A DNA stretch of 64,000 bases, from positions 25,418,350 to 25,482,349 of the forward strand of contig CM055608.1 of the NCBI GenBank assembly GCA_029379385.1, read 5' to 3'. Position 1 is the first letter of the stretch, and the number at the start of each line of letters is the position of its first letter. The position numbers and the translations under genes were made by a program. Shown one piece after another: positions 25,001-38,217 of the stretch. The stretch is from Quillaja saponaria. Taxonomy: Eukaryota > Streptophyta > Magnoliopsida > Fabales > Quillajaceae. The notes beneath the pieces were generated by a model. That model saw nothing but the letters and a program-made list of their open reading frames with translations, was not told the origin of the DNA and made no database searches.

Positions 25001-28000
25001 GTAAAAAATTAAATTGATGGTATAGAGATACATATTTTTCAACTTTCAGAGCTTGTGGACTTATAATATCATTAGATTCTATTGTGAAACACTCACAAAA
25101 ACAAAAAGTAGAATTCTGCATCTCTGATAATGTAACATATCATTTATGTTGACAAATACTTAACATCGGATAATTGCAGATTGTTAAAGACCTCTAATTT
25201 CAGTTTGATGGTATAATATCTTCTGCTACTTGGAATTCTTATTTTATTGTTTTGAAAGCATTTCTCAGTAAAAGTTTCCTGCCACAGCCTTGGTAAAAGT
25301 TTTAATGTTGTCGCTTGGACCCTCAACCTGTAGAGTACCTAGCCTCATCAAATCAGTACAGAGAGAGAGAGCAGTTGTTGTTTTCCTTCACATAACTGAA
25401 AGTCTATCTGTTTTTGTCAATTCGTCATTTTGAAAATTTCTCCCATTACATGAATTATACGCAAAAAATCCAATTCGTGCTGATTCTCCCCCAACTAACG
25501 AGGAGATCTTGGCAGCGTTGCCGCATAACCTAAATTTTCCAATGAAGTTGAACTAGTTAAACCATGATCATAAGCTAGTGCATCAATATACTTGCAAAAG
25601 ATGAGCTTTTTCCACTTGTTTCTTTCATACATGCACTTCACTGTGTGAAGAGGCATACTTCTCCCTACAGACTTAAATCCAAAGTTGAATTACCTTCTAA
25701 ATAACAAGAATTCTAATAGATCAGCTTGTAATTTGAAGGTTGAAACAGTTACTATTATAGTATTGCTTTTCATTTTTTAGATGATTATTAATCATTGGTT
25801 TCATTTTCAAAAAAATCATGGATAATCATTGTTACATCAGAAAGTGGTTTCAATCCTATGTTTCTTTTCTCTCTTATTACAAGATTATCCTATTTTTGTT
25901 TGTGAACTTATGTCTTTTCCTTCTTGAGAAGCAACAAGTGACTTCTTCATACAACTTACATCCAAGCTTCAAGTTGTCAAATTGTGATATTGCCATTTAC
26001 TATACACCTCAGGTCCATGAAATGGCGATGGTCTCAGCAGTCCAGGAGGCTCAGAAGGATAAACTCAGGAGTTTTAGTGATTACATGATGAAAGTTTTGG
26101 AGGTTAGTTAGATTCTGCCCCTACCCTCTTCATGGGAAAATAATTTGAGTATTTTGCTGACTTCCGTAAACTGGATGTATATTCTTAATTTGAATGTCAT
26201 AAATTAGGTTTTCATCTTTATATAGCCCTTGGAACTTTTCTTTTCTTGATAGGAAATTATTTGAACTCTTGTCATTGTCTATTTTTGATGGATAAGCTAC
26301 ACTGAATTTAATTTCCGTTGTTCTGAGCCAAGTAGTTACACTGCGATCTGTGAAGTTTTATCTTTCTTAACACCAAAATCTCTCTTTTTGACCTCTCTTG
26401 TCCAGGATACAACTTTGATTGCTGGAAGCAAGTCCTTCATAAATATACATAACCCTCAAGAAAGAAAGTCAACTATTTTTTGTTGTTATTGTTGCTGTTG
26501 TTGTTGAAATGAAATTGATAGTGTTTTTGATTCTGGTTATAGTCTTTTGTGGAGTAATTATTATATTTAGCTTTAAGAAAATGGGCATGATTTCTTATTC
26601 GAACCCCCTTTCTTAGCTCTCATATAGATAGATACAACTGGAAAAAGGTAGTGTTCCCAGCTTATTTAGTTAGATCAATTCTGGGTACCTGTTGGAAGTT
26701 CTGCTCCACCAGCACATCTGTGGTAGCAATTTTTTGTTGGTGAATACCTGAAATTGGATAATATTGTTAAGTGGAGAAGTAGCATTGTGGGTCAAGTTTG
26801 GTTAACTTTTCCCAGAGTATATCTGAGTAGGCTATCATGTTGGCTGCATAAATAAAAACAGGATTACTTTGTCTGGCTTTTTGACACTAACCATCAACTA
26901 ATTCATGAAGGCTGGGATATTCTTTGTGCTTTGAATCTTAATTACTTCGTGGTGTTAAATGTTTGGCAGGAGGACTGGCAAAAAGAAAAACGTGATTTCA
27001 TTCAGAGTCTAAACCGGATTTCAACATTACCTAGGACCAATATGACTGAAGCCATCACTGGGGGTGCTCTTTCGGGTCAAATTGTGTCCATGGTTTCAAC
27101 CCCCCTAGTTTCATCTGGTTTATCTAGCATGGATATTGTACGTTTGGCTAAGAAGCCCATCATTGAAAAAAAGGCATCAATCTATGCTGAAGTTGTGAAG
27201 AATCTAAATAAGGCTAGGGAACGTGGCTTACCATTTAAAGTAAGCATGTCTTCATACACACACATAGATTAGTAATTATACTTGTCACTTTCCACTACTT
27301 TGAGTTACAAGCCATGTGACTTGTTATATAAACTTTCACTTCATTGTGTGTCAATTTAGTATTTGGTGTGACTGGTATGTATCAGTTAAAAGGATGTCTT
27401 GATCCCCGACACACAAATGTATCCCCTTTGACATATCTATTGTATTCAGTGATGTCTGCCTTCATGTTTTTCTGTAAGATTGTGCGCCCACCTTTCCCAT
27501 ACAGGGTACACATAGAAAATAGCCTCTTCTAACAGAATTAGGTTTCACTATATTTATGATGTATTTATTATTTTTATTTGATTTTTTTTTCTGTTCTGGT
27601 TCAGCCTGCTACAGCTTTCAGGAGCGCTTATCAAAGTCTGGGTCTTGATGTAACCGGTGGAAAATCAGTTACCATTCAGAAGATTTGGCACCTTGTTCAG
27701 GTTTATTTTTATTTTCAAGTTCTTATCTGTCTCAATTTGCTATATATAATATTGCATGCAAATTTTCTGCATCAATTTGTAATACAACTAATTGAAATCT
27801 TTACAATAATATGACAGATGCTGATGGATGAAGATTCAGCTGTGCAACGGAATGTTTCAAAAAAGATGTCACTAGTTATTGGTGCAAGATGCCACCTAGA
27901 ATGGGGGCATCAGAAATACATCATGGATACGATACAAAGCCATCCTGCACAGGTGATTTATTTGTCCAACAGTTGTAATACAGTTTTGTGGGTGTTGGCT

Positions 28001-31000
28001 ATATGGGAATGTTGCTAATACTTTAGTTCTATATTACTTGTATTACTAAATCCAAATTTCTTGAATCTCATCACTGGTTTTAAGCTCATGAGCCTTTTTT
28101 TTTTTTCTTTGCGTTTCTAATCTTTTGTTCCATTCTAAGTATCAAACAAGACAATTATACATCACTTGTCACTAATTGGTTCAACAATCTTTTTCTGGTC
28201 ATCTTTTTATCTGATAATAGGCTTCTCTTGGTGGGGTTGTTGGAAATTTGCAAAGAGTTCGCGCCTTCCTTCGGGTTTGTTAAGTTTTTGAAGAACATCC
28301 AATTATAAATTGTTATACATACTTTATGATAACTTTCTTATGTTTCCTGATTTTTAATTGTTTCTTTGTAGATACGTTTAAGGGATTATGGAGTTCTAGA
28401 TTTTGATGCTGGTGATGAACGAAGGCAGCCTCCTGTTGATACCACTTGGCAACAGGTCTTAGATGCTTAATTATAATTTTCATATTGAGGTTACTTTTAA
28501 ATATTTAAACACTTTGTTTATAGAAAAAGAAATATTGTATTAGGGTAAGAAAGAAGTGCCTAGAGGACAAGAATTCCTCCTAAAAGAAAAGAAGAAAACA
28601 GAAAAGGGCTTGCCAATCACGTTGTATATCAACGCAAAAAATGACCTGACATGCTTTCGACGCAAATTACCAAAGAGAAGTGTGGAAAACAATCTTATCC
28701 CAGAGCATATGTTAAATACTTCTCTTTCTATTCAATTTTACTTACGAATTATTTGTAATCATTGTTGTTAAAGGCTCACCTCAGGTGCAAACGGCGAGAG
28801 GCGACAACCCTCTCGCCATTATGGACCCCTCACTATGTGGAAAACAATCTTAGGTAAGACTCCGCCTAGACCCTTTAGGTGCACACCTGAGGCCCTCGTG
28901 GACATGCCTAGGCCCTTTTTGGATTACTTGTTGGACCTGTTAAGAATTTAGACAGCAGAATCAGTAATTTTATTGTTTTTGGCTTAGAACTAGATTTTAC
29001 TTGCTACACTTAGTGGACTACTTCTTGGAACTCTTGCCTTTAGCTAGGTTCTTTTTTTGTTTGTTTCTTATAGCTATCTTCTGTTCTTTTATTCTTTTCA
29101 TAACATATTGGTGCTAGCTTTTACATGCGGGAAGCCTGGAATTCTTGCATGTTGCGATTTAGAAGGATGCTTAGGGCCCTAGAGCCAAGGTGTCATGGAC
29201 CCCTTTACAATGTTTGTAAATCTATTTTTTTTTTTTTTGTCAATATTGAGGATGGGCTTGGTTGAAAATATGCTTTTCTTCTTTTTAATTCAAATATTCA
29301 ATTCATTATTTTTCGCGTGATGTACTGCCATGTTTCAATCGATACCTGATGTCAAAATCATGGGCATAGTTGTCATAATAGTACGACCCGCAATGTGTAT
29401 CAGTGTGGCAATGCGCATCGTTTATGGAATCGGTGGAATGCCTGAATTGGCAAGAGAATGGCAATTCGGTGAATCGCATTGAATCGCCAATTCACTAGGT
29501 CGAGTTTTTCAGTTTTGGAAAGTTATGTTTGGTAGACCTAGAAGACAGAAACTTCAATTTAATGTATATATTTTTTATTTTTGTGATGATTAATCAAAGA
29601 AAAAATCTGAAGCTTCTGTGCAGACCTAAAATTCTCCAAATCAAAACCTGCCCAATTATTAAAACACTGGAATTGGTGGAATGCCTGAGTTGGCAGATCA
29701 ATCGTGATCTGGTCCTGCAAATTGGTGAATCGCTGATTCACCTGCGATTCACTAGGTTAAGTTTTTCAATTTTGACAGGTTATGTTTGGCAGACCCTGAA
29801 GACAGAAACTTAAGAATAATGTTTTTGTTTTTAATTTTTGTGATGAAAGAAAAAACTTGAAGCTTCCCCGCAGACCTGAAATTCTCCAAATCAGATCCTA
29901 CCCAATTCTTAAAACACTGCACATAATCCTTAGCAAGCCGCACTGCAGGTCCTCTGTTATGTTCAGCCGAAATAGAGCAGCGCAACCTTCCTTCTAGCAG
30001 CCCTGACTTTTCTGAATCACAACCATTACTTCACAGCAAGCCAGCAACCCTTTGATTGCATCCTCTGCTCTGTTCATTTTTTTGTTGTTTTTGGTTGTCA
30101 GCAGAAACCAGAGAAGGGCATGCTGCTGTGATCTTTTGTCTTTTTCTTTTTATTTAATTATTGCTCTCTAATGCTCTGCTGTTTGGGTTAAAGACCTGTA
30201 CTTTAATTTTGTTGTTGTTTGGTAAAGGGTGATAATAAACTGCTACTATTTATTTTTTTTGTTCTGGTTATGGATAAAAGGCAACAAAGACAAAGGTTTA
30301 AGGGCTTTGGTAGACATTGGATATGTATATATTACATTTTTTGGAACTTACCAACTATTACAAAGAATAATTCTTCACAATTTATTTTGTTTTGAACATG
30401 TATATTTATTATTTATAAAAATTAACAGAATCATACGATTCGACACGACTCATAAAAATAAGATTTTGATTCATGATTTGACAACTATGATCATGGGTAT
30501 TTTATCACATGACTCCTTTATCATGTGAACTCTTTCAAGAAGATGCTTACTAGTAGGCTGTAGAAGAATGTTGATGTGCTATTTATGATCAGCAGGATTT
30601 ACATAAAAAGTTGTACTTAGTTTTCATCTGTCATTCCTACTAATTGCTCCTAGCTTATTTTAGTGAGGCTACTAAGAGACAGCAAATCTTCAAAAGCTTT
30701 TGATTTCTATTCTTTTCAGATTATTATGCATGAAATCTAGGAGGTAAAAGTAATGTTGGTAGAGGTTTCTCAAACTTAAATGTTTATTGTGATAGTTTAC
30801 TTTCATTTTTTCTGGGATAGACTTTGGGGGTATTCTTTTGCTGTGATTTAGGGTGCTTGGTTGGAGTTAGGGTTAGAATTTGAATCGGATTATTCGAATA
30901 CGGATTCGAGTTCGAATTAAAAAATTCGAATTATGTTTAAATTTGAATTCAAATCTGGGTTATGTATTATTTGATTCAATATTCGAAAAATAATTCGATA

Positions 31001-34000
31001 TAGTATTTGAATTATTCAAAATAGCATTTGTAAAAAAATTAAATAAAAAACTATTTTTTAACCAAAATACCCTCAAAATTCAAATATTTTGTAATTTCAT
31101 TTGAATTTGAACCTTTTTTTCTTCCTAATTTGAGTTCAAATTTAAATTTTTATTCGAACTCGAATTTCAGTCTATGTTCGAATTACTATTCGACGTTATT
31201 CAATTCGAATTCTAGCCCTAGTTGGAGTATAATGCCTAGATTTGTGATGATGCATATCTTTCCCGTCCTCTTGTTTGGGATAAGATTGTCTGTGGCATCT
31301 TTTTAATGTTCTGCTGCAGGGGCTTTTCACGAGATGTTTCTTTATCTGATATTCAAAATGATTGGCAAATGGTTTTTGCTTGCTAATTTTGTTGTCTCAT
31401 TTTTTTTCTTTAGATGCCATCTTTTCCCCAACCTTATACTTTTCTATCAAAATTCAAAGATTTCTTTCTCATAGAAAGAAGTAGACTTTAGGGGCATGTG
31501 ATCCATATTTACATGTTTATCATCGTCTGGAAGCCAACATGCATCTTGAAAAATATCTTTTCTACTTTGGTTTGTAGCTTAACTTCTCTTGATGAACTTT
31601 GTTTATTAAAAGAATATTGTCTTTCCCCTTAAAGTAATCATTCTTGTTTTCAAGTGGTACTATTCATAATTATAGCTTCTTATGTTTGGACAGATCTATT
31701 TTTGCTTGCGAACCGGATATCATGCCGAGGCAAGAAATGTTGCTCTGTCATCCCGGGCTTCCCAACAATTTGCAACCTTGGTACAGATTGTTCATTATTT
31801 ATGTGCAGCACTCTATGCTACATTCATTCTTAGACATTCTTTCTTTCTGACAGCTTACAGAGTGGATTAATACTGGAGGTATGGTGCCAGCGGATATTGC
31901 AGCTGCTGCATCAGAAGAATGTGAAAAAATGTTGAGAATGGGTGATCGCGTGGGAAGAGCTGCATATGACAAGAAAAAGTTACTGCTTTATGCTATCATA
32001 TCAGGTTCTGGCAGGCAAATTGATCGCCTGCTTAGAGATGTACCAACACTTTTCAATACCATTGAGGACTTCTTGTGGTTCAAATTGTCAGCTGTGAGGG
32101 ACTGCCCTGATGGGGCTTCATCCCTGGTTTTGACTGATGGTTTGGTACCATACAGCCTGGATGATTTGCAGGTTTACCTGAATAAATTTGAACCATCATA
32201 CTATACAAAAAATGGAAAAGATCCTCTGGTATATCCTTATGTCTTACTTTTGAGCATCCAATTGTTACCTGCTGTGTCATATATGTCTAAGGAATCAGGA
32301 GATGAAGGATATGACATTGATGCTGCCCATATTTCGATCGTGCTAGCAGACCATGGGGTCCTTTCTGAAGATGCTGGTGCTGGAAAAAACTTGGGGGTCA
32401 TGGATTCTTATGCAGAAGCGTCTAGCATAACCAGGCAGTATGGATCTAGGTATTTGCATCATGGTGATCTACAAATGGCATTAGAATATTATGCGCAAGC
32501 TGCTGCTGCAGTGGGTGGTGGGCGGTTGGCATGGACTGGTAGGGGGAATGTGGATCAGCAAAGGCAGAGAAGCTTGATGCTGAAGCAACTCCTAACTGAG
32601 CTGTTGCTAAGGGAAGGGGGGATATATCTTTTACTTGGTGCAAGAGGTTCTGGTGAAGAAGGTGAATTGGGGCGTTTTCTGACTGATCCCAGGGCAAGAC
32701 AACAATATCTAAATGATGCAGCTTTCCAGTGTCAGGCGGCTGGCCTATATGACCAAGTAATTACATTTATCTCTTTCACTTCTCTGCAAGACTTCCTGAT
32801 TTTATAATCTCCATTGTTTTTAGTGCAATTTTAAGGGTCCTTTGACAGCTGACAGTGTAACATCAATTTTCTATTTAATTGAAAAACTAAGGGAAAACCT
32901 ATTATCTGTTGATTCATATCTACACTATGGCCTTGTTGATGGGAAATGTTCTGTTCATCTCGAAGAGCTGTTGCTAGTTTAGTCGAACTATATTTTCACT
33001 GTGCAGTGAAGCCCTGATTTACTGTTGCCCTTCCTTGCAAATTTGGGAAATTTTGGCTTTGATTTCTCTACTTTCAATATTGAAGCTTAGCATCAATTCC
33101 TTTCTGCATTTTGAGTTTTTATATGGTTTTTTACTTTGTTTTCGGCTTAGTTTCCTCAATCTTTCTTCCTGATGATCTTATATACAATTCTGTTGTATTC
33201 AATATTTATTCTTTCCAAGTCCCTCTGTTGCCTTCTCTATAATCATAACATCTAAATCTTCTGCTGGATTCTAGTTTTATGGATTGCTTATGCTTATCTT
33301 CTTTTAATCAGTTGCTTTTTTTCCTTCTCCTTTTCTTTATTTCTTCATTAAAACCAGTCTATAGATATCCAGAAGAGAGTTGGGGCCTTTTCGATGGCTC
33401 TGGATACAATAAATAAGTGTCTTTCTGAAGCAATTTGTGCCCTCTTTTGCGGTAAATTAGATGGCGAGAGCTGGACTGCAGGCCTCATTCATTCTGGCAA
33501 CGAGATCTTGGAGACATACAGATATCATCCAGATGTCAGGTCAAATCAACACTCAGCATTTTCCTTATGTAATTGTTTTATGAAAGTTGTCCAGTTTTAT
33601 TCTTTTATCTTTCCATAATCATATTGTGTATAGTTTTCAAGTAAGACAAAAATCTTGAATGATTTGAGGTGTTTGAAGAACTTATGCCGGTCTATGCTAA
33701 GAATTTAATCCTGGACAATAATAAGTCATGTACTCCACTTTTATTTTGTCATTGGACTGTTTTATTAGGTATCAGTTAGAGGGTCTCCCAAACTTCAGAA
33801 ATAAGAAATAAGTCGATTTCCAACGCTTTTTATATCTATTTCTCAGAAAAATTTCTTTTGACACCTGATCTTAATTTTGAAGTCATCATGTTTTCTTTGA
33901 AATTACATGTAGTTGTTTTTAAGTTTTTACTGTCCCACTTTCCTTTCAAATGGATGTTTAGTGCTTAATTGTTATTTGGAAATGCCTTGTGATTCTATTT

Positions 34001-35368
34001 GTTCAGTTATGACTCTCAAATATTATAAAGATTAAAACATTAAAGAACAAGATAAGATGGAGAGACATAATGGATTTGGATTTATTGTTAAATTGTTTAG
34101 CTTTTGTAAGTTGTATTTCTTGTGACTTTCTTGGTGTTCTTTCTATGTGCTATTTGTATACTTTTTACCCCTAACTGAATGTCAATTGACTTCTATGCAG
34201 TCTTCAAGAGGGAGAGAATGTGTATGAGCAGCAAAATGTGTTAAGACAACTTGAGGCAATATTGTCAATCCACAAGTTGGCAAGAGCAGGCCTTCATGTT
34301 GATGCACTAAGGGAGGTTGCCAAGCTTCCATTTCTTCCGTTAGATCCTCGAGCCTCTGATGTTACTGCTGATGTATTCCGTAATTTATCTCCTCATGTCC
34401 AAGCTTGCATTCCAGACCTTTTGAAGGTTGCTCTCACCTGTCTTGACAATGTGACTGACTCTGATGGATCACTTCGAGCCTTAAGGGCCAAGGTAATAAC
34501 CATTATATGAGGATCTTTTGTCATCTTGTGGTTACTCTTATGAAACACAGACATGCATACACACACACACACACTTGTATCTAACACATTATATATACTT
34601 TTTCTTATGCCGATATCTACTGTTGGTTGGTTATAGTATTTAATGAAGGAGGAGTTTAGTTTTTAAAACAAACTTGCAGGGGGTGTCACAGAAATAACTT
34701 AAGCTTCTGCATTTTTATTGGAGTTTGTGTGGTAATTATATGTTAAATTATTTCTCACTGTCTACCTCTTGTTTAAAATACATAGGGAAAAAAATAAATA
34801 TTATACATACTGAAAGTAATGTTCAACTAGCAGGGGGAGGAAGACAGATGGAAAATTTGGTTGATTTAACAAAATGTACTAACTTAAGTGAAGAGTTAAG
34901 TGGGCAACAATTGTGCATTTTAAACCATCTGATGGTAAATTTAAATTCGACCAAACCAATATGGTTTTACTGTTTTTGTATGATCTACACAGTATTTATC
35001 TGCACTATTTTCCATTGATCTCCTTGATGAGGAATAGCTTGGTTGATGGTTTGGTATTGCTTAAGAGAAGTTATTTTGTTAATTTTAAAGATCTTAAGAG
35101 TAGCCCTTGATGGGAGAGAATATTGTGTAGATTCATGTGCAGGCTCCATATTTTTGGTTTTTTATGGGTTACTGTTATTTACTCTAAAATCCAGTTTGAT
35201 TTCTAAGTTGTATTGCTGGCAGTCAAGCTGATTATTTGGTACTGCGATTCTTGTTTCATAATATAGCTGAATCTTTTGCCTTTTTTGCAGATTGCTAGTT
35301 TCATCGCAAATAATTTAAAAAGGAACTGGCCGTGTGATTTGTATGAAAGGGTTGCCCGGAGCTTGTGA
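22086..35368 (+). CDS. NUP93: Nucleoporin NUP93 (Nic96 family)
   Basis: Scaffold nucleoporin of the inner ring of the nuclear pore complex, an alpha-solenoid of the Nup93/Nic96 family. Exons: 22086-22187, 22824-22915, 23148-23214, 23921-23980, 26013-26102, 26970-27239, 27605-27700, 27818-27952, 28221-28274, 28372-28455, 31694-31780, 31854-32756, 33358-33539, 34201-34492, 35291-35368. Every border is GT/AG and the total is 2592 nt (863 codons plus stop), close to the ~860-residue Arabidopsis proteins as I remember them. Landmarks: start [31 protein letters not shown] (heptad-like N-terminal helix); [16 protein letters not shown]; the long exon 12 with [41 protein letters not shown] and [10 protein letters not shown]; ending [13 protein letters not shown]. 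No break or missing conserved block was seen. Confidence 0.96.
29365..30489. mobile_element. Non-autonomous hAT-type DNA transposon, 1125 bp
   Basis: It begins CATAGTTGTCA and ends TGACAACTATG, perfect 11-bp terminal inverted repeats. It is flanked on both sides by the same 8 bp, ATCATGGG (29357-29364 and 30490-30497), the target duplication length of hAT elements. It has no transposase-like frame. Inside, 29426-29668 and 29669-29919 are a tandem duplication. Confidence 0.9.
29426..29919. repeat. Tandem duplication, 243-bp unit, inside the hAT element
   Basis: Two units start GGAATCGGTGGAATGCCTG (about 29426) and GGAATTGGTGGAATGCCTG (29669). Each continues with GAATCGC, TCACTAGGT, TTATGTTTGG, AGACAGAAACTT, TGAAGCTTC and ends AAAACACTG. 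They differ by many substitutions and a few indels, so the duplication is not recent. Confidence 0.85.
30868..31220. mobile_element. hAT-type MITE, 353 bp, rich in TTCGAATT
   Basis: Starts TAGGGTTAGAATTTGAAT and ends ATTCGAATTCTAGCCCTA, near-perfect terminal inverted repeats. It is flanked by an exact 8-bp duplication GTTGGAGT (30860-30867 and 31221-31228). The interior is dense in TTCGAATT/ATTCGAA words on both sides of the centre, giving a strong potential hairpin. No coding capacity. Confidence 0.9.
34558..34574. repeat. (CA)n microsatellite in NUP93 intron 14
   Basis: An uninterrupted CACACA run lies shortly after the donor of exon 14. It is a simple sequence repeat, likely length-variable among individuals. 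Confidence 0.85.
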
Positions 35369-35864
35369 AAGTAAAAAATGCAAGGTAGTTTTGACAATTA
35401 TACAGTCTACATAAGGCAGCAAGATGCCTTGAACTGAGATTTACAAACACTAATACGAAAAGCATTTGATTTGGCCAGTCTCCAACCTGTTCGGAATGGC
35501 ATCCGGAGAAAGAAGTGCCGTGCTGCTTGGTAACTTTCTGTTCATAGTTGGCTAACAAACTTACTGTCATTACCCCCTCCTTTACCCCTTCCGCCTTGTT
35601 CTGAATATAGTGTACTGTTGTTTTGCCATCATGTCAAATTTTATGGGAGTGAATGGGGCTCATGGTTAACCTGGTTGTTTTGTGAATGTGAGATGTATTC
35701 ATGTGAATTGCAGGGTGTAATCCCATAAATCATGTTTTCTTGTCAAATTAACGCTTTATTTGACTTGAAAGTGGAATGAGAGAAAAAGGAGGAAATGAAA
35801 ATTGTGATGAGCAATAAATATTACATAAACTGCATTCATCCAAATAAAGTATAAGTAAGAATAA
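35369..35864 (+). other. NUP93 3' flank
   Basis: Follows the TGA of NUP93. It is moderately AT-rich with no open frame of note and should contain the 3'UTR and poly(A) site. An AATAAA occurs near 35813, but earlier weak signals are possible, so the transcript end is not fixed. Confidence 0.5.
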
Positions 35865-36990
35865 AAATATAATGTGGTATTTCAAACACTTGTAGAGATT
35901 TTCTTTATGGCCCAGTTAAGAAATTGCTTCGTGAGTGTACTGTCTAAGCCTTTGAGCACAATTGTTGGGTTTAGATTTTCTGAAAATTTCAATTTTCTAT
36001 TTACTGCTGAGTTTATTTTCAAACGTCTTTCCCTGCAAGCTATTTTTTTTCTTTTATTTTAAACAAAAAGTAAAATTGAAATATATAATTAGTTATTAGT
36101 AGGGGTGGTAATGAGCGAAGTTAACTCGTGAATAGTTTATGAGTTATTCATTAGGAGTTCAGATCAAGTTTGACTTGTTTTTTAAATGAGTCGATCTTAA
36201 GTTTTATTTTGAACTTGTTTAGTAAAACGAGTTGAGATCAATTTTTTTAAAGCTCAATTTGTGAGCTAGTTGGTTTAATATTATTTTATATATATTTATA
36301 ATAAATTTATTATACAAAAAATTAATATAAATTATTATTTGGTTTCTTGGTAATTTGTATAAATACTTATTAAGAGATCTTGGGTTCAACTCTCCTTGAC
36401 TTTGAGCCGAGTTTTGTAAGCTCAACTTAAATATAATGTGGTATTTCAAACACTTGAAGAGGTTTTCTTTATGGGGTTTAAAATGGAACTCCCTTGTGCA
36501 GTCCCAGTTAAGCAATTGTTTCGTTAGTGTAGTGTCTAAGCCTTTGAGGACAATTGTTGGGTTTAGATTTTATGAAAATTTCAATTTTCTATTTACTGCT
36601 GAGTTTATTTTCAAACGTCTTTCACTGCAAGCTAATTTTTTTCTTTTATTTTAAACAAAAAGTAAAATTGAAATATATAATTAGTTATTAGTATTGATGA
36701 TAATGAGCCAAACTAACTTGTGAACAGCTCGTGAGTTATTTATTAAAAGTGTGGATAAAGCTCGGCTCGTTTATGTCGATCTTGAGTTTTATTTTGAGCT
36801 CGTTTAGTATAACGAGTCAAGCTTAATTTTTTCAAAACTAAGCTCGTGAATTCGTGAGCTAACTAGTTTAATATTATTTAATAAAATTTTTATTATTTTA
36901 TAATAAATTTATTTATATATAAAAAAATTAATATAAATTATTACTGGTTTATTGGTAAATTATACAAATACTTATTAAGTGGTCTTAGAT
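35865..36990. repeat. 564-bp tandem duplication
   Basis: Unit A begins AAATATAATGTGGTATTTCA at 35865 and unit B begins with the same words at 36429. Both continue through AGCCTTTGAG, ACAATTGTTGGGTTTAGATTT, TATTTTAAACAAAAAGTAAAATTG and GTTATTAG into the start of a MITE. Unit B carries about 28 extra bases after CTTTATGG. The right border of unit B lies inside the MITE (about 36990). Confidence 0.9.
36100..36428. mobile_element. Left part of the same MITE, cut by the tandem duplication
   Basis: Begins TAGGGGTGGTAATGAGC after GTTATTAG (36092-36099) and runs parallel to 36692 onward until unit B starts at 36429. It has no right end, so it arose by duplication, not by insertion. Confidence 0.85.
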
Positions 36991-37157
36991 TTTTTAAAAT
37001 TTTCAAAAAATCTTCAAGAGCCCTTAACAAGCCGAGTCAAGCTTGAATATTTGCCCCTAATGAGCCAAGCGAGCTTAAGCTTGCAAGCTTGAGACGAGAC
37101 GAGCTTAAGTTGAGTTTTGTCAAAGCTTAACTCGAGTTCAGTTCGTTGACACTTTTA
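36692..37157. mobile_element. hAT-type MITE, about 466 bp
   Basis: Flanked by an exact 8-bp duplication GTTATTAG (36684-36691 and 37158-37165). The left end (TATTGATGATAATGAGC) is a mutated form of TAGGGGTGGTAATGAGC, seen at 36100 in the truncated copy. The right end GTTGACACTTTTA is its inverse with substitutions. The interior is rich in GAGCTCG/AGCTTAA words. The copy starting at 36100 stops at the duplication junction near 36428. Confidence 0.85.
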
Positions 37158-37165
37158 GTTATTAG

Positions 37166-38217
37166 TTAAATTTTGATTCATTACATTAAGCTGAATACTA
37201 AAAATAAAAAAAAGAAAATAATTTAATAATTTTTAATTTTTGATATTCTTTCATTATAACTACCTTTTAGTAATATTTTATTTTATTTCATTATTTGGTA
37301 TACAGTATTGTGACATGAAATAAAATATAGAATTATTCAGAAATGATAAAATATCTTTAAATAAAGGATTGTTAAACTAATATAAATTTAACTTAAGGTC
37401 ATAAAATATATGTACATATATTATTATTATTATGCAATTCCAACTCTATTTAAAACCATATAAATAATATTAAATAATTAAACACTATCAATCTTGACAA
37501 TATCTCCCGAATTAAGTAATTTTCACATGATAATTATCAGTAATATATATTTTTGTACTTACATTTTAATTTCAATTGGTTTTACACATGCATTTCTGTT
37601 AATTAAACAATGCAAAAGATGATAATTTTGACTAAATAAAAAAAATGTAAATGTAAAAAATACATGCATGAGACTTGATTGAAAATAAAACAAAAATATT
37701 ATGGCTCAATTGAAAAAAAAAAATTTAAAAAACAGTGACCCAATTGAAAAAAATTGGGAGAACCACACTCATACTCATAGTAATCCCAAAATATAATTTA
37801 ACCTTTTAATAAAATGTAAATATTAAATGAATGGGTCGTTCCAAAAATTATTGGTAAATATAATTTATTTATACTAAATTTTGATAATTTTGTCCCATTG
37901 CCCAAAATAAAAAATGATGACGCAACACTCTTGACTTTGAATTTTGTCCCATTGCCACAAATAAGAAATGATAACGCAACACCACTGATTTTGTTGGCGC
38001 ACATGATTTTATAATATAAGAATTATTATTTGGAGAGAGATTTGACGACAACTTATAAGGCAAGAAATCTAATACTTATAATATAAATATTAATTAGCAT
38101 ATCTTATTATTTAAAAATATCTAAAAAGAAATATTTTTTACCTCGTAGATGTGGCCAACATTGTCTATAAATTTAGGCATCATACTTCTGTCTTCGTATC
38201 ATTCAACATTCTTCATA
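37166..38217. other. AT-rich spacer with a short tandem repeat
   Basis: No gene is supportable. Around 37888-38000 a unit of about 58 bp containing TTTTGTCCCATTGCC and ATGACGCAACAC / ATAACGCAACAC occurs twice in tandem. Confidence 0.5.

Larger units (their letters stand above)
28456..31693 (+). other. Intron 10 of NUP93, enlarged by insertions
   Basis: At 3.2 kb this is the longest intron of the gene. It contains a 1125-bp hAT-type element (29365-30489) and a 353-bp hAT-type MITE (30868-31220). Near 28770-28920 an inverted CTCACCTCAGGTGC / GCACACCTGAGGC pair may mark another worn element. The splice sites CAACAG|GTCTTA and TTGGACAG|ATC are intact, so splicing is expected to be unaffected. 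Confidence 0.8.

Noticed and set aside
31021..31080. Reading the TTCGAATT-rich zone as heat-shock elements
   Set aside because: The whole zone is the interior of a MITE with defined ends and target duplication, which explains the repeated words.
32080..32697. Minus-strand frames opposite NUP93 exon 12
   Set aside because: Shadows of a conserved 903-bp exon.
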